DNA of 64,000 nucleotides from Peptoniphilus stercorisuis. Lineage in GTDB: Bacteria; Bacillota; Clostridia; Tissierellales; Peptoniphilaceae. A program made the position numbers and the translations under genes. Of this stretch, positions 44,114 to 53,388 are shown piece by piece (the stretch's first letter is position 1; each line of letters begins with the position of its first letter). The stretch spans positions 1-64,000 of the forward strand of contig NZ_JAGGLJ010000004.1 in the NCBI RefSeq assembly GCF_017874395.1, read 5' to 3'. The notes below the pieces were generated by a model. The model made no database searches. It had not been told where the DNA came from and saw nothing but the letters and a program-made list of their open reading frames with translations.

Positions 44114-44799
44114 AAATAACTATTTAACTCCTGTACTTTAAAATCTACAAAATCACTAGCTACACATTTATATTCCACAGAATCTATTAATCCCTCTACT
44201 ATATATTTATGTCCATCTCCATGCAAATGCCCATATATACATAAATCAACATTATATTCTGTTAAAAGTTTCGAAAAATCATTTACAGTAAAATCTTGAT
44301 TAAAGGGAGGATAATGTATCATTGCAATTTTGTACTTAGCATCCTTATTATCTTCTAAAGACATTTTTAGTCTATTAACTTCTCTTAAATATATTTTTTC
44401 ATCATTTTCATTAAATCCATAAGCATCTCTAGGTATCCAGCCCCTTGTTCCTGATATTGAAATATCTCCATACCTATAAGAATTATTATTTATAAATTTA
44501 ATACTATTAAAACCTAGAGAATTCATTTTATTTAAAGAACTCCACCAATAATCGTGATTTCCCTTAGATATTATTTTTATCCCTGGAAGCTTGTCTATTT
44601 TTTCTAAATCTACAATAGCTTCATCTAATCTAAGCCCCCAAGATATATCTCCAGGAAGCAAAACTATATCATCATCTTTTACTACACTTTCCCAATAAGA
44701 AATTATTTTTTCTTCATGTTCAAGCCAATTTTTACCAAAAATATCCATTGGCTTATCTCCTATTGGATCAAAGTGTAAATCTCCTAATCCAAAGATCAT
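44098..44799 (-). CDS. Calcineurin-like metallophosphoesterase
   Basis: A 233-residue phosphoesterase with all metal motifs: GDLHFD (Asp and His), LLPGDISWG, KGNHDYWW, HYPP and GHLHGDGH. Similar proteins are annotated as phosphohydrolases of unknown substrate. The ATG at 44799 has GAGG 5 bases upstream; a GTG two codons earlier is possible. It overlaps yhaN by 4 bases and the CYTH gene by 16. Confidence 0.9.
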   Translation of the reverse strand: MIFGLGDLHFDPIGDKPMDIFGKNWLEHEEKIISYWESVVKDDDIVLLPGDISWGLRLDEAIVDLEKIDKLPGIKIISKGNHDYWWSSLNKMNSLGFNSIKFINNNSYRYGDISISGTRGWIPRDAYGFNENDEKIYLREVNRLKMSLEDNKDAKYKIAMIHYPPFNQDFTVNDFSKLLTEYNVDLCIYGHLHGDGHKYIVEGLIDSVEYKCVASDFVDFKVQELNSYLWKEN

Positions 44800-47099
44800 A
44801 TACACCTCATATCTATAAAATTATAATTTATATTTAAATCATCTAATATATTCTTCTCTCTAAAAGTTGCACTAAATATTATAATTTGTTTTTCCTTAGA
44901 CAAATCATTTAAATATTTCAAAGTGCTTTTAAGCCTTAAATCATCATATTGTAAGAAATGATCATCTAAAACTATTGGAGCATCTTTTATAAAAGTATTT
45001 AAAACAGACATCCTAAAAGCTAAATAAACTTGATCAATTGTTCCACTACTTAAACTTGATAACTCCACATAAGAATTTATATTATTATCTTTAACTTTTA
45101 TGTTAAATTCATCATCAATAATTAGACTATTATATTTATCATTTGTTATTTTAGATATGATTTCATTCATATTACTTACTAAAGTAGGAAGAATATTATC
45201 TCTATTTTTAGATTGTAATTTCAATATTGAATTTAGTGCTTTATTTGTATTTTCTTTTTTAATTATTAATTTATCTAAATTTTTATTTTTATATATTAAT
45301 AATTCTTTTAATTCCTCTAATAGTTTTATATCTTTTTCTAGAATATTTATTTTTTCTTCAATTTTTGCTTTTTCTAATTCTTTCTCATGTAATGTTTCCT
45401 TGTTTTTACTACTATCTAAATCTAAAACTTCAATATTGTGATTTAAACTTTCTAAATCTCTTTTCTTTAAAAGCATTTTAATATAATTATTATTTGACTT
45501 AATCTTTTCTTTTTTAGAATTTGAAATATTTTCTACAAAATATTCTTTTAACTCTTCTACATCTGATACATTATATTCTTCTAAAAGTTCTGATAATTTA
45601 AATCTTAAATCATCTCTTATTACTGTAATTTCATTTATTCTATCTTTTATTTCAGAACTTTCTTTTTTATTTAAATCAACTTTATAATTATTAAGAGTTT
45701 GAACTTTTGTCTCTTCTCTTAAATATTTTTCAAGTTCTAATTTATCTTCTACATTATATTTTAAAAATAAATCTTCTAAAACCAAATCCATCTTTTTCTT
45801 TTCACTTGTTTTTTCAAAAGACTTTTGCTTTAGACTATTCATTCTATTTTCAAGCCTTTCAATAAGTTCACGACTTACCTTATAAGTATTTATCTTAAGC
45901 AAAAAATATACTAAAGGTATAATCAATAAAAAATTCAAAAGATAAAACTTAAAATAAAAAGATAAAAAAACTATTACTACACAGCTTAAAATAGCAGTAG
46001 CCATTATAGAAATAACTTTATTTGATTTATTTTTACTTTCTTTTATATCTACTAATAAAAACTCCATTTCCTTAGAATAATTAATAGAATCAAGTATTCT
46101 TAGTTCTTCATTTATTTCATGGATTTTTTCATAATCCTCTTCTAAAATATATATATTTTCATAATAGTTTAAATTATTAATATTAATTAATTTATTATTC
46201 AATACTTTTATTTCTTCTTCTAAGTTATTAATTTCTTCTTCAGTTTTTATAATATTTTCATAGTCATCTTTATTTATATTATTTAAACCATCTTCTAATC
46301 TCTCATTTTCTTTTTTCTTTTTTATAACTTCATTATAAATTTTCTGCTCTTCATTTAATTTAAAATTTTCTTTATTTATATTTAAAATATCTATATCTTT
46401 ATTTATTTTTGATAGTTCTTCTAAGGCATTACTATAATCTAAAAATACCCCTTCTAGAGAATATATTTTTTCATTAATTTCATCTATTTTATTTTGTTCA
46501 ATTCCAATTTGGCTTTTTGTCCAAGTTTTCTTTCCAAGTTCTTTTAGAGAATTTTCAAGAATTGTAATCGCTTTTTGTGTATTTATATTTTCAGATTTAT
46601 TTTTAGTTATATTTGAAACCTTACTTCTAAAGGAATCATAAGTACTTTCATCGACTCTTGTCTCTAATTGAGCTACAAAAAAAGTATTTAAAAATATATC
46701 TTTATTTATATTAAATAAATAAGCACCTGGTTGTTTTACTCTTGAATATTTATTTAATTCCCTTATATTTGATAGATCTTTTCCATTTGTAAGATTTATA
46801 AATTTTAAATCATCACTATTAAAATCTCTTTCTATTCTATAATCATCTCTATTTGAAAGCTCTAAATATCCTCTATAGTCTTCACCTATCCAAGGCTTGT
46901 ATTTTTCTTTATCATTATCATATAGTCTTCTTTTTTTAGAATCTCTTGCAAAACCATATAATATTCCAGATAAAAATGAAAAAGTTGTGGATTTTCCACT
47001 TTCATTAGTTCCAAAGACTAAATTAATATTAGGCTTTAATTCTAAACTTTTATTATGAAATTTTCCAAAATGGACAAGTCCAATTTCTTTAATTTTCAT
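44796..47099 (-). CDS. yhaN: YhaN-like SMC/Rad50-type ATPase
   Basis: A 767-residue ATPase of the Rad50/SbcC kind. Walker A GTNESGKST (30-38), long coiled coils, two hydrophobic segments near residues 360-400 (SIMATAILSCVVIVFLSFYF and LLNFLLIIPLVYFLL), more coiled coil, then SSLSSGTIDQVYLAFR (signature) and PIVLDDHFLQYDD (Walker B). Two membrane helices inside the coiled coil are typical of YhaN, which pairs with YhaO. It lies downstream of yhaO with an 11-base overlap. Probable role in DNA end processing at the membrane. Confidence 0.85.
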   Translation of the reverse strand: MKIKEIGLVHFGKFHNKSLELKPNINLVFGTNESGKSTTFSFLSGILYGFARDSKKRRLYDNDKEKYKPWIGEDYRGYLELSNRDDYRIERDFNSDDLKFINLTNGKDLSNIRELNKYSRVKQPGAYLFNINKDIFLNTFFVAQLETRVDESTYDSFRSKVSNITKNKSENINTQKAITILENSLKELGKKTWTKSQIGIEQNKIDEINEKIYSLEGVFLDYSNALEELSKINKDIDILNINKENFKLNEEQKIYNEVIKKKKENERLEDGLNNINKDDYENIIKTEEEINNLEEEIKVLNNKLININNLNYYENIYILEEDYEKIHEINEELRILDSINYSKEMEFLLVDIKESKNKSNKVISIMATAILSCVVIVFLSFYFKFYLLNFLLIIPLVYFLLKINTYKVSRELIERLENRMNSLKQKSFEKTSEKKKMDLVLEDLFLKYNVEDKLELEKYLREETKVQTLNNYKVDLNKKESSEIKDRINEITVIRDDLRFKLSELLEEYNVSDVEELKEYFVENISNSKKEKIKSNNNYIKMLLKKRDLESLNHNIEVLDLDSSKNKETLHEKELEKAKIEEKINILEKDIKLLEELKELLIYKNKNLDKLIIKKENTNKALNSILKLQSKNRDNILPTLVSNMNEIISKITNDKYNSLIIDDEFNIKVKDNNINSYVELSSLSSGTIDQVYLAFRMSVLNTFIKDAPIVLDDHFLQYDDLRLKSTLKYLNDLSKEKQIIIFSATFREKNILDDLNINYNFIDMRCI

Positions 47100-48120
47100 T
47101 TTGAGCCTCCATAAGTGCCTCTATTGCAATATTTAGTGCTTCTCTATCTTCTGATAAATCCTCAATTACTTTTCCAATTATGTTTTCTTTATTTTCTAAA
47201 TATAAATCTTCAATGCTATAACTTTTACTTAATTCATTTATTATTTCAGTATAAAAGTATTCACTATCTAATAAAATACTATTTTCTAAATATTTAGGAT
47301 TTTCATATTCTCCTACTAATATAATTCTATTTAAATCCTTTTTATAAGATGACAATATATCTTTTATCTTATTATTTATCTCTAATATGCTTTCTTTTTT
47401 ATTAATTTCAATATTGAAAACATTATATTTTCGAATTTGATTATTTGTAAATTTAACATCTAATTTATCTTTAAGATGAATTTCTAAAAATCCTCTTTCT
47501 CCAACTTCTTTAAAGTTTAACCCCTCAGGTGATCCAGGATAATAAGCATTTTCCTTTACTTTTTCTCTTAAGTGAATATGTCCTAAGGCAATATAATCAA
47601 AATTTTTAATTTTATCTAAATCTATTGGAAAATAATCCTTACCACTTACACTTCCATGTATTAATAAAATATTTTTATAATCATCTTTTATTTCAAAATC
47701 TAAATCTTTTGAAAAATCAATATCTCTATCCCAAGATATTCCATGAACTCTTAATTTTAATTCATCTATATCAAAATATTCCTTCGACTTAAATATATAG
47801 ATATTTTTATTAAATCTAACTTTATTATATAAAGTATTTTTATCTATATAGTCGTGATTTCCTGCAATAATAAACACCTTTATATCTTCTAAAGTATTTA
47901 TTATACTTGCAAATCTATTCATATCATCTAATGTAAAATATTCTCTTTCATATATATCTCCAGAAATTAATAAAAAATCCACATTTTTTTCTGATGCATA
48001 TTTAACTATATTCTCAAAGTTTTTCCACAGTTCTTCACGTCGTATTTTTGCTATTTCTAGTGGCAATTCACCTTTATAAAAACGACCTAAATGAAGATCT
48101 GCTGTATGTATAAATTTCAT
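47089..48120 (-). CDS. yhaO: YhaO-like SbcD/Mre11-type exonuclease
   Basis: A 343-residue metallophosphoesterase nuclease with FIHTADLHLG, LLISGDIYE, IAGNHDYID, LLIHGS and ALGHIHLRE, the five phosphoesterase motifs of Mre11/SbcD, and a C-terminal capping domain. It acts with the YhaN ATPase encoded downstream. A TATAAT lies about 14 bases before the ATG but no clear -35. Confidence 0.9.
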   Translation of the reverse strand: MKFIHTADLHLGRFYKGELPLEIAKIRREELWKNFENIVKYASEKNVDFLLISGDIYEREYFTLDDMNRFASIINTLEDIKVFIIAGNHDYIDKNTLYNKVRFNKNIYIFKSKEYFDIDELKLRVHGISWDRDIDFSKDLDFEIKDDYKNILLIHGSVSGKDYFPIDLDKIKNFDYIALGHIHLREKVKENAYYPGSPEGLNFKEVGERGFLEIHLKDKLDVKFTNNQIRKYNVFNIEINKKESILEINNKIKDILSSYKKDLNRIILVGEYENPKYLENSILLDSEYFYTEIINELSKSYSIEDLYLENKENIIGKVIEDLSEDREALNIAIEALMEAQNEN

Positions 48121-48162
48121 AATATCACCTTGTCAATTATATCATAATAATTTACTTAAATA

Positions 48163-48194
48163 AAAAATAACCCGACTTACGATTGTAAATCGGG
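48163..48194 (-). terminator. Terminator of the ybaK-pgcA-pfkB-hydrolase operon
   Basis: A 10-bp stem (CCCGATTTAC with GTAAGTCGGG, one G-U pair) around a 4-base loop, followed by UUAUUUUUUA on the minus strand. Confidence 0.88.
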
Positions 48195-48201
48195 CCTTAT
48201 A

Positions 48202-48753
48202 TTATTTAATTAAACTTTGTACTTTTTTAAATGTTTCTGTTCCAGCTACTGAATTTAAATCAAACATAACTGATTCTGTATTAGTTATAACACATCCCAT
48301 TTCATTTAATTGATGAAGTGCATTATTATAGTTAAATTCACTTCTTGATCCTACTGCATCAGATGGAATATAAACTTCAAATCCTGCATCTATTAAGTCT
48401 CTTGCTGTAAACATTACACATACATGTGCTTCAATTCCAAGTACTACTATTTGTTTTTTGCCTGTTCCTTTTATAGCTTTTACAAATTCTTCATCAAGCA
48501 TTGCACTAAAAGCAGTTTTTGCAATTGTATTTACATTTTCTATTGGAGCTTTAACTTCTGCATTCATTTCTCCAAGTCCTTTTGGATATTGAAGTGTTGC
48601 TAAAGTTTCTACTCCCATAATTCCTGCTACTTCTGATAGCACTTTTGCATTTTTCATAAATTGCTCTTTATTAAACACACTATTTATTAATTTATCTTGA
48701 ACATCAATAAATAAAAACACAGTATTATCTTTCTCTAAATGAAAATTCTTCAT
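48202..48753 (-). CDS. Isochorismatase family cysteine hydrolase
   Basis: A 183-residue hydrolase. The catalytic Asp is in FLFIDVQDKL, the Lys in NTIAKTAFSAM, and the Cys in GIEAHVCVMFTARDL, with the usual cis-peptide-containing GIEAH. It is YcaC-like in sequence (VFNKEQFMKNAKVLSEVAG; YIPSDAVGSRSEFNYNNALHQL). Substrate unknown. Last gene of an operon with a PfkB-like protein, phosphoglucomutase and YbaK. Confidence 0.88.
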   Translation of the reverse strand: MKNFHLEKDNTVFLFIDVQDKLINSVFNKEQFMKNAKVLSEVAGIMGVETLATLQYPKGLGEMNAEVKAPIENVNTIAKTAFSAMLDEEFVKAIKGTGKKQIVVLGIEAHVCVMFTARDLIDAGFEVYIPSDAVGSRSEFNYNNALHQLNEMGCVITNTESVMFDLNSVAGTETFKKVQSLIK

Positions 48754-48762
48754 AATTTCCTC

Positions 48763-49674
48763 CTAAATTTCTTTGATTTCAATCTGATTCATAATTTGTT
48801 TTATCTCTGCCATAGTAATCATTCTGAATTTCATAAAATTTTCTGCAATAGCACTTGCTAGTCCAAATTTTAATAATGTTTCAAAATCATATTTTCTCTC
48901 AAATCCAATTCCTATTCCTGCAAGTAAAAGATTTATATTTATTTTTCTTATATAATCTTTAAAATCTTCATAATCGGCATAAAATCTAGAGTCTTTTGTT
49001 AAAATAAAAGTTCCCTTTGATGAATTTACAATTACAACTCCTATTCCTCTATCTAGAAATCTATTTGCTAATTTTATTATATCTTGTTTAGTTTCTAATT
49101 TTTCATTAAAATAATCTTTTAATTGTTCTTCATCAGTTATAAGCATATATGGCTTTGAATCTTTTAAATAATTTAAGTCTTTTAATGTTACTGCAACTTT
49201 TACTCCCTTAGAATAACACATTTTAATTAAAAGTTCATATGTTGAGCTACTTAAATTTTCTTGATCACTTTGTGATAGACAAACTAAATCAACATTATCA
49301 ATTTCTTCATTAAATACAGAATATAATTTCTGTTCATTTTCTAAAGTTATCCTTGGCGTTTTCGTTCTAATAAAAGTTTTTCCAAAATTTGTTTTTAAAA
49401 TAACCTCTTCTAAACTTTCATCTTTAATTAAAACTGGTTTATATGATGTATTTAGTTCATCAAGTTTTTCTCTAATAAACTCACCTTTTTCTCCACCAAA
49501 AAAACCAACTAATTTAGCATCTACTCCAAGGTGTTTCGAAAACACAAGACAATCTATACCATAACCTGAAATAAAAACTCGTGAATCTTTTCCCTTATTA
49601 ATATAGTGTTTCTTCAAATCATCTAATTCATATTCCCTAGTTATTCTTGGATTAAAATCGCAATAAAGTATCAT
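48763..49674 (-). CDS. Degenerate PfkB-family (1-phosphofructokinase-like) protein, probably not a kinase
   Basis: A 303-residue protein with the FruK/LacC start (ILYCDFNPRITREYELDDL), HLGVDAKLVGFFGGEKGEFIREKLDEL and the C-terminal LLKFGLASAIAENF. The substrate motif GGKGIN is SGYGID (36-41), and the GAGD motif that holds the catalytic base and anion hole aligns with I245-N-I-N248, so Gly-Ala-Gly-Asp is lost and Asp becomes Asn. The fold is retained but catalysis is unlikely. ATG at 49674 has GGAGG 4 bases upstream. It lies 10 bases after phosphoglucomutase and may have become a sugar-phosphate sensor or scaffold. Confidence 0.75.
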   Translation of the reverse strand: MILYCDFNPRITREYELDDLKKHYINKGKDSRVFISGYGIDCLVFSKHLGVDAKLVGFFGGEKGEFIREKLDELNTSYKPVLIKDESLEEVILKTNFGKTFIRTKTPRITLENEQKLYSVFNEEIDNVDLVCLSQSDQENLSSSTYELLIKMCYSKGVKVAVTLKDLNYLKDSKPYMLITDEEQLKDYFNEKLETKQDIIKLANRFLDRGIGVVIVNSSKGTFILTKDSRFYADYEDFKDYIRKININLLLAGIGIGFERKYDFETLLKFGLASAIAENFMKFRMITMAEIKQIMNQIEIKEI

Positions 49675-49684
49675 ATTTCCTCCA

Positions 49685-51370
49685 TTACTCAACACTATAT
49701 AACTTTTCTAAAACATCCTTTTTAATTTTTTCTACTTTTTCATCAGCTATTTTTTCATCTTTATCATTTGCATAAATATAAAGTTTGATTTTAGGTTCTG
49801 TACCAGATGGTCTTACTGCAAACCATGATCCATCTTCTAAATGATATATTAAAACATTTGATGCTCCTATATCTTTATAACCATTTTTAAAATCAATGCT
49901 CTCAGTAACTTTTAAATCAGCAAATTCATTAAATTCACTTTCTCTAAAGTACTTCATCATTCTTAATATTCTATTACTTCCTTCTATACCTTCAAGAACA
50001 ATACTCATTAAATGCTCTTTGTGGAATCCATATTTATTATATATTTCATATAGAACATCTACAAGGGATTTTCCTTGTTTTTTATAAAATGCTGCCATTT
50101 CAACAATCATCATTGAAGAAACAACACCATCTTTATCTCTTACATGATCTCCATATACATATCCAATACTCTCTTCATAGCCAAAGATAAAGTTTGCTTC
50201 TTTGTTATTGTCCCAAATATTTGGAAGAGAACAGATATTTTTAAATCCTGTTAGAGTTTGGTAACATTTAACATTTAAACTTTCAGCTATTACCTTACCT
50301 AAATCTCCTGTTACAATTGATTTTACAATTGCTCCATTTTCAGGAATTTGATTTTTGTCATTTAATCCATTTAAAATATAATATATTAATAAAGCTCCAA
50401 TTTGATTTCCATTAAATACATAATATTTTCCTTTTTCTTCTCTTGCTAACATTGCAACTCTATCACAATCTGGATCTGTTGCAACTACAAGATCTGCATC
50501 TATTTTTTCTGCATATTTTTGTGCATATTCAAAGGCTTCTACAAACTCTGGATTTGGATATCCAACAGTTGCAAAAGTAGGATCTGGATTTTCCTGTTCA
50601 GCTACTACATTTATATTTGTAAATCCTCTTTCTTTTAATACATGTCTTACTGGAATATTTCCTGTTCCATTTAATGGTGTATATACTACATTTATATCTT
50701 TATCTATATCATCATTAATAGCTTTATTTAAAGTATCTTTATAATAACTTTTATCAAGTTTATCATCTAATATTTCAATAAGGCCTTTTTCAATAGCTTC
50801 GTTGTAGTCCATTTTTTTAACATCTTTAAAGTCAAGTTTTGAAATTTCATCTAATATTTCATCTGCAATATTATCAAGTATTTGAGATCCTTCTTCCCAA
50901 TATACTTTATATCCATTATATTGTTTTGGATTATGACTTGCTGTTACTACTATACCTGATATTGTATTTAAATATCTAACAGCATAAGAAAGCATTGGTG
51001 TAGGTCTTATACCATCAAAAAGATAAGTTTTAATTCCATTTGCAGCAAAGACTCTTGCAGATATTTCTGTAAATTCTTTAGACATAAATCTTACATCATG
51101 AGCTATTACAATTCCCTTTTCAACAGCTTCTTTTCCATGATTAATAATAGTATTTGCAAATCCTTGTGATGTTTTTGCAATAACATACTCATTCATTCTA
51201 TTAGTTCCTGCACCTACTATTCCACGAAGTCCTGCTGTACCAAATTCAAGATCTTTATAAAATCTGTCTTTTATTTCCTCTTCATCTTTAATATTTCTAA
51301 GTTCTTCTTTAGTTAAATCATCAATTATCGAACTATTTAACCATTCTTCATATCTTTTTTTATAATCCAT
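49685..51370 (-). CDS. pgcA: Phosphoglucomutase (alpha-D-phosphohexomutase)
   Basis: A 561-residue phosphohexomutase that interconverts glucose 1- and 6-phosphate. The active serine loop is [18 protein letters not shown], the metal loop is [10 protein letters not shown], and FGYEESIGY and [12 protein letters not shown] give the sugar and phosphate sites. Size and motifs fit the PgcA/PgmB2 type. It follows ybaK by 4 bases. Confidence 0.93.
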   Translation of the reverse strand: MDYKKRYEEWLNSSIIDDLTKEELRNIKDEEEIKDRFYKDLEFGTAGLRGIVGAGTNRMNEYVIAKTSQGFANTIINHGKEAVEKGIVIAHDVRFMSKEFTEISARVFAANGIKTYLFDGIRPTPMLSYAVRYLNTISGIVVTASHNPKQYNGYKVYWEEGSQILDNIADEILDEISKLDFKDVKKMDYNEAIEKGLIEILDDKLDKSYYKDTLNKAINDDIDKDINVVYTPLNGTGNIPVRHVLKERGFTNINVVAEQENPDPTFATVGYPNPEFVEAFEYAQKYAEKIDADLVVATDPDCDRVAMLAREEKGKYYVFNGNQIGALLIYYILNGLNDKNQIPENGAIVKSIVTGDLGKVIAESLNVKCYQTLTGFKNICSLPNIWDNNKEANFIFGYEESIGYVYGDHVRDKDGVVSSMMIVEMAAFYKKQGKSLVDVLYEIYNKYGFHKEHLMSIVLEGIEGSNRILRMMKYFRESEFNEFADLKVTESIDFKNGYKDIGASNVLIYHLEDGSWFAVRPSGTEPKIKLYIYANDKDEKIADEKVEKIKKDVLEKLYSVE

Positions 51371-51374
51371 AAAA

Positions 51375-51845
51375 TTATTCTCCTTTTGTTAAATCTTCAA
51401 AACTTGCATCTATTAAATTAACAAGATCTACAGGATTTATTTTTATTTGCATTCCAATTTTGCCACCACTTATATATATATATTCCCTATCCTTAGCACT
51501 TTCATCGATAAATGTTCTAAATAGTTTTTTCATACCTATTGGAGAGCATCCTCCATGTATATAACCTGTTTTTTTAAGTAAGTCTTTTTGTGGCAACATT
51601 TCTATTTTCTTTTCAGAAGAAGCTTTTGCAGCTTTTTTAAGATCAAGTTCATTTGGTGCTGGTATTACAAAGACATAATTTTCGTCCTTAGATTGAGTTA
51701 CAAGAGTCTTAAAAACAGTACTTGGATCTTCATTTAATGTATTAGCTACATCAACTCCCGAAATCCCATCATCTTTAGAATATTCTTTTGTCTCATATTT
51801 TATATTATCAGCATCTAATAATCTCATTGCATTTGTCTTTTTCAA
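51375..51845 (-). CDS. ybaK: Cys-tRNA(Pro) deacylase (YbaK/EbsC)
   Basis: A 156-residue YbaK-type editing protein that removes mischarged Cys from tRNA-Pro. Visible are the [10 protein letters not shown] strand with catalytic Lys, [20 protein letters not shown], and [15 protein letters not shown]. The start is TTG with AAGGAG about 8 bases upstream, only about 20 bases after the terminator of the znu operon. Confidence 0.92.
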   Translation of the reverse strand: MKKTNAMRLLDADNIKYETKEYSKDDGISGVDVANTLNEDPSTVFKTLVTQSKDENYVFVIPAPNELDLKKAAKASSEKKIEMLPQKDLLKKTGYIHGGCSPIGMKKLFRTFIDESAKDREYIYISGGKIGMQIKINPVDLVNLIDASFEDLTKGE

Positions 51846-51866
51846 AATAACATCTCCTTAATACAT

Positions 51867-51895
51867 AAAAAAGTATAGAAACTCTTCTATACTTA
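51867..51895 (-). terminator. Terminator of znuACB, directly before ybaK
   Basis: Stem AAGTATAGAA with TTCTATACTT and a short loop, followed by U residues on the minus strand. The U-tract ends about 6 bases before the ybaK SD region. Confidence 0.88.
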
Positions 51896-51919
51896 TTTTA
51901 CAATACTTAATTAAATTTT

Positions 51920-52726
51920 TCATCTGTTTTTGTACTTTAAACCCTTTGCAACAAGTATAACAAGCAGTGTAATCACTCCAAAAAGAACTATACTTCCACC
52001 TGGTTTTAATCCTAAATAAAAAGATATTATAAGTCCAGATATAGTAAATACAGCTCCAAAAACTGAAGATAATATTGTTGTTTTTATATATCCAAATTCA
52101 AATTGCATTGCACAGGCAACTGGAATTACCATAAGAGATGATATTATTAAAACACCAACTGTTCTTGCTGATACTGAAATTGTTATTGCAATTAAAATCA
52201 TAAATATAGTATTTATTCTATCTACATTTACACCACTAAGTTTTGCACTCATTTCATCAAAGGAAATATACATTAAATCTCTGAAAAAATATAAAAAAGT
52301 ACATATTACCACTAGACAAACTCCAAGAATTAAATAAAATTCAAAGGGTGTAATTGCTATAATACTTCCAAATAAAAAAGATTCAAAATTGGCAGATTTT
52401 TTTACAAAACCTGAAAGTATTGAAGCAATTCCAATTCCTGCAGACATTATTATTGCAGTTGAAATCTCTTGATAACTTGGAAATCTCTTTCTAATAAATT
52501 CCAATAATAAACTTGCTATAATACAAGTTAATATAGCTCCAACTATTGGAGAAAATCCTGCTATAAGTCCAATCATAACACCTGATAAAGAAACATGTGA
52601 AAGTGCATCTCCAATGACAGATATTTTCTTATTAACTACAACAACTCCCATACATGGAATAATTATTGAAAGTACAAAACCAACTATTAATGCTTTTATC
52701 ATATAGGAATATTGAAATATCTCCAT
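51920..52726 (-). CDS. znuB: Zinc ABC transporter permease
   Basis: A 268-residue ABC-3 family permease with eight or so hydrophobic segments; the VINKKISVIGDALSHVSLSGV-like N-terminal stretch (VVNKKISVIGDALSHVSLSG) is the family signature. Zinc is favoured over manganese because the genes lie opposite a Zur-type regulator with a Zur box. It overlaps znuC by 1 base. Confidence 0.92.
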   Translation of the reverse strand: MEIFQYSYMIKALIVGFVLSIIIPCMGVVVVNKKISVIGDALSHVSLSGVMIGLIAGFSPIVGAILTCIIASLLLEFIRKRFPSYQEISTAIIMSAGIGIASILSGFVKKSANFESFLFGSIIAITPFEFYLILGVCLVVICTFLYFFRDLMYISFDEMSAKLSGVNVDRINTIFMILIAITISVSARTVGVLIISSLMVIPVACAMQFEFGYIKTTILSSVFGAVFTISGLIISFYLGLKPGGSIVLFGVITLLVILVAKGLKYKNR

Positions 52727-53388
52727 TATTCAAACCTTTCTATCTTCTTATCACTTAATTTATAAAGTTTGTTAATATATTCTTGTACATCTAATAAATC
52801 ATGAGTAATCATTAGAATAGTTATATTATGTTCTTTATTTAAATGATTTAACAACTTAAATAAACTTTTTCTCGTCTCTTCATCTATTCCATTTGTAGGC
52901 TCATCAAGTATTAAAAAATCAGGTGATGAAACTAAAGCTTTTGCTATTAAAATTCTTTGCCTTTGCCCACCTGATAATTTAGAATATAAAGACTCTATTT
53001 TATCTTCCATTCCAACTTGAGAAAGTGCCCCTAGTATTTTTTCCTCATGAGATTTTTTATATTTTCTAAAACCTCTTAGCTCGCTATTTAAAGATAAAGA
53101 TACCATTTCTCTTACAGTTATTGGAAAGTCATAACTAGAGCCAATTCCAAGTTGAGGGACATATCCTACTTTTTCATAGGGCTTTTCTCCAAGATTAAAT
53201 AAAACCTCTCCACTATTTGGACTTAATTGTCCTAAAATAAGTTTCATTAAAGTAGATTTCCCAGCACCATTTGGTCCTATTAAACATGCAAAATCTCCCT
53301 CTTCTATTATAAAAGATACATCTTCAAATACAGTTTCCTTTGTATATCCATATTTTAAGTTTTTTACATTTAATATATAATCCTTCAT
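52726..53388 (-). CDS. znuC: Zinc ABC transporter ATP-binding protein
   Basis: A 220-residue ABC ATPase. Walker A is GPNGAGKST (38-46), the Q-loop is GYVPQ, the signature is LSGGQRQRILIA, Walker B is FLILDEPTNGID and the switch is MITHD. It pairs with ZnuB. It overlaps znuA by 1 base, so all three are translationally coupled. Confidence 0.93.
   Translation of the reverse strand: MKDYILNVKNLKYGYTKETVFEDVSFIIEEGDFACLIGPNGAGKSTLMKLILGQLSPNSGEVLFNLGEKPYEKVGYVPQLGIGSSYDFPITVREMVSLSLNSELRGFRKYKKSHEEKILGALSQVGMEDKIESLYSKLSGGQRQRILIAKALVSSPDFLILDEPTNGIDEETRKSLFKLLNHLNKEHNITILMITHDLLDVQEYINKLYKLSDKKIERFE

Noticed and set aside
43571-48120. Anti-phage defence island (Rad50-like ATPase plus nuclease)
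   Set aside because: YhaN/YhaO are widespread housekeeping-type genes in Firmicutes and the flanks show no integrase, phage genes or other defence genes.
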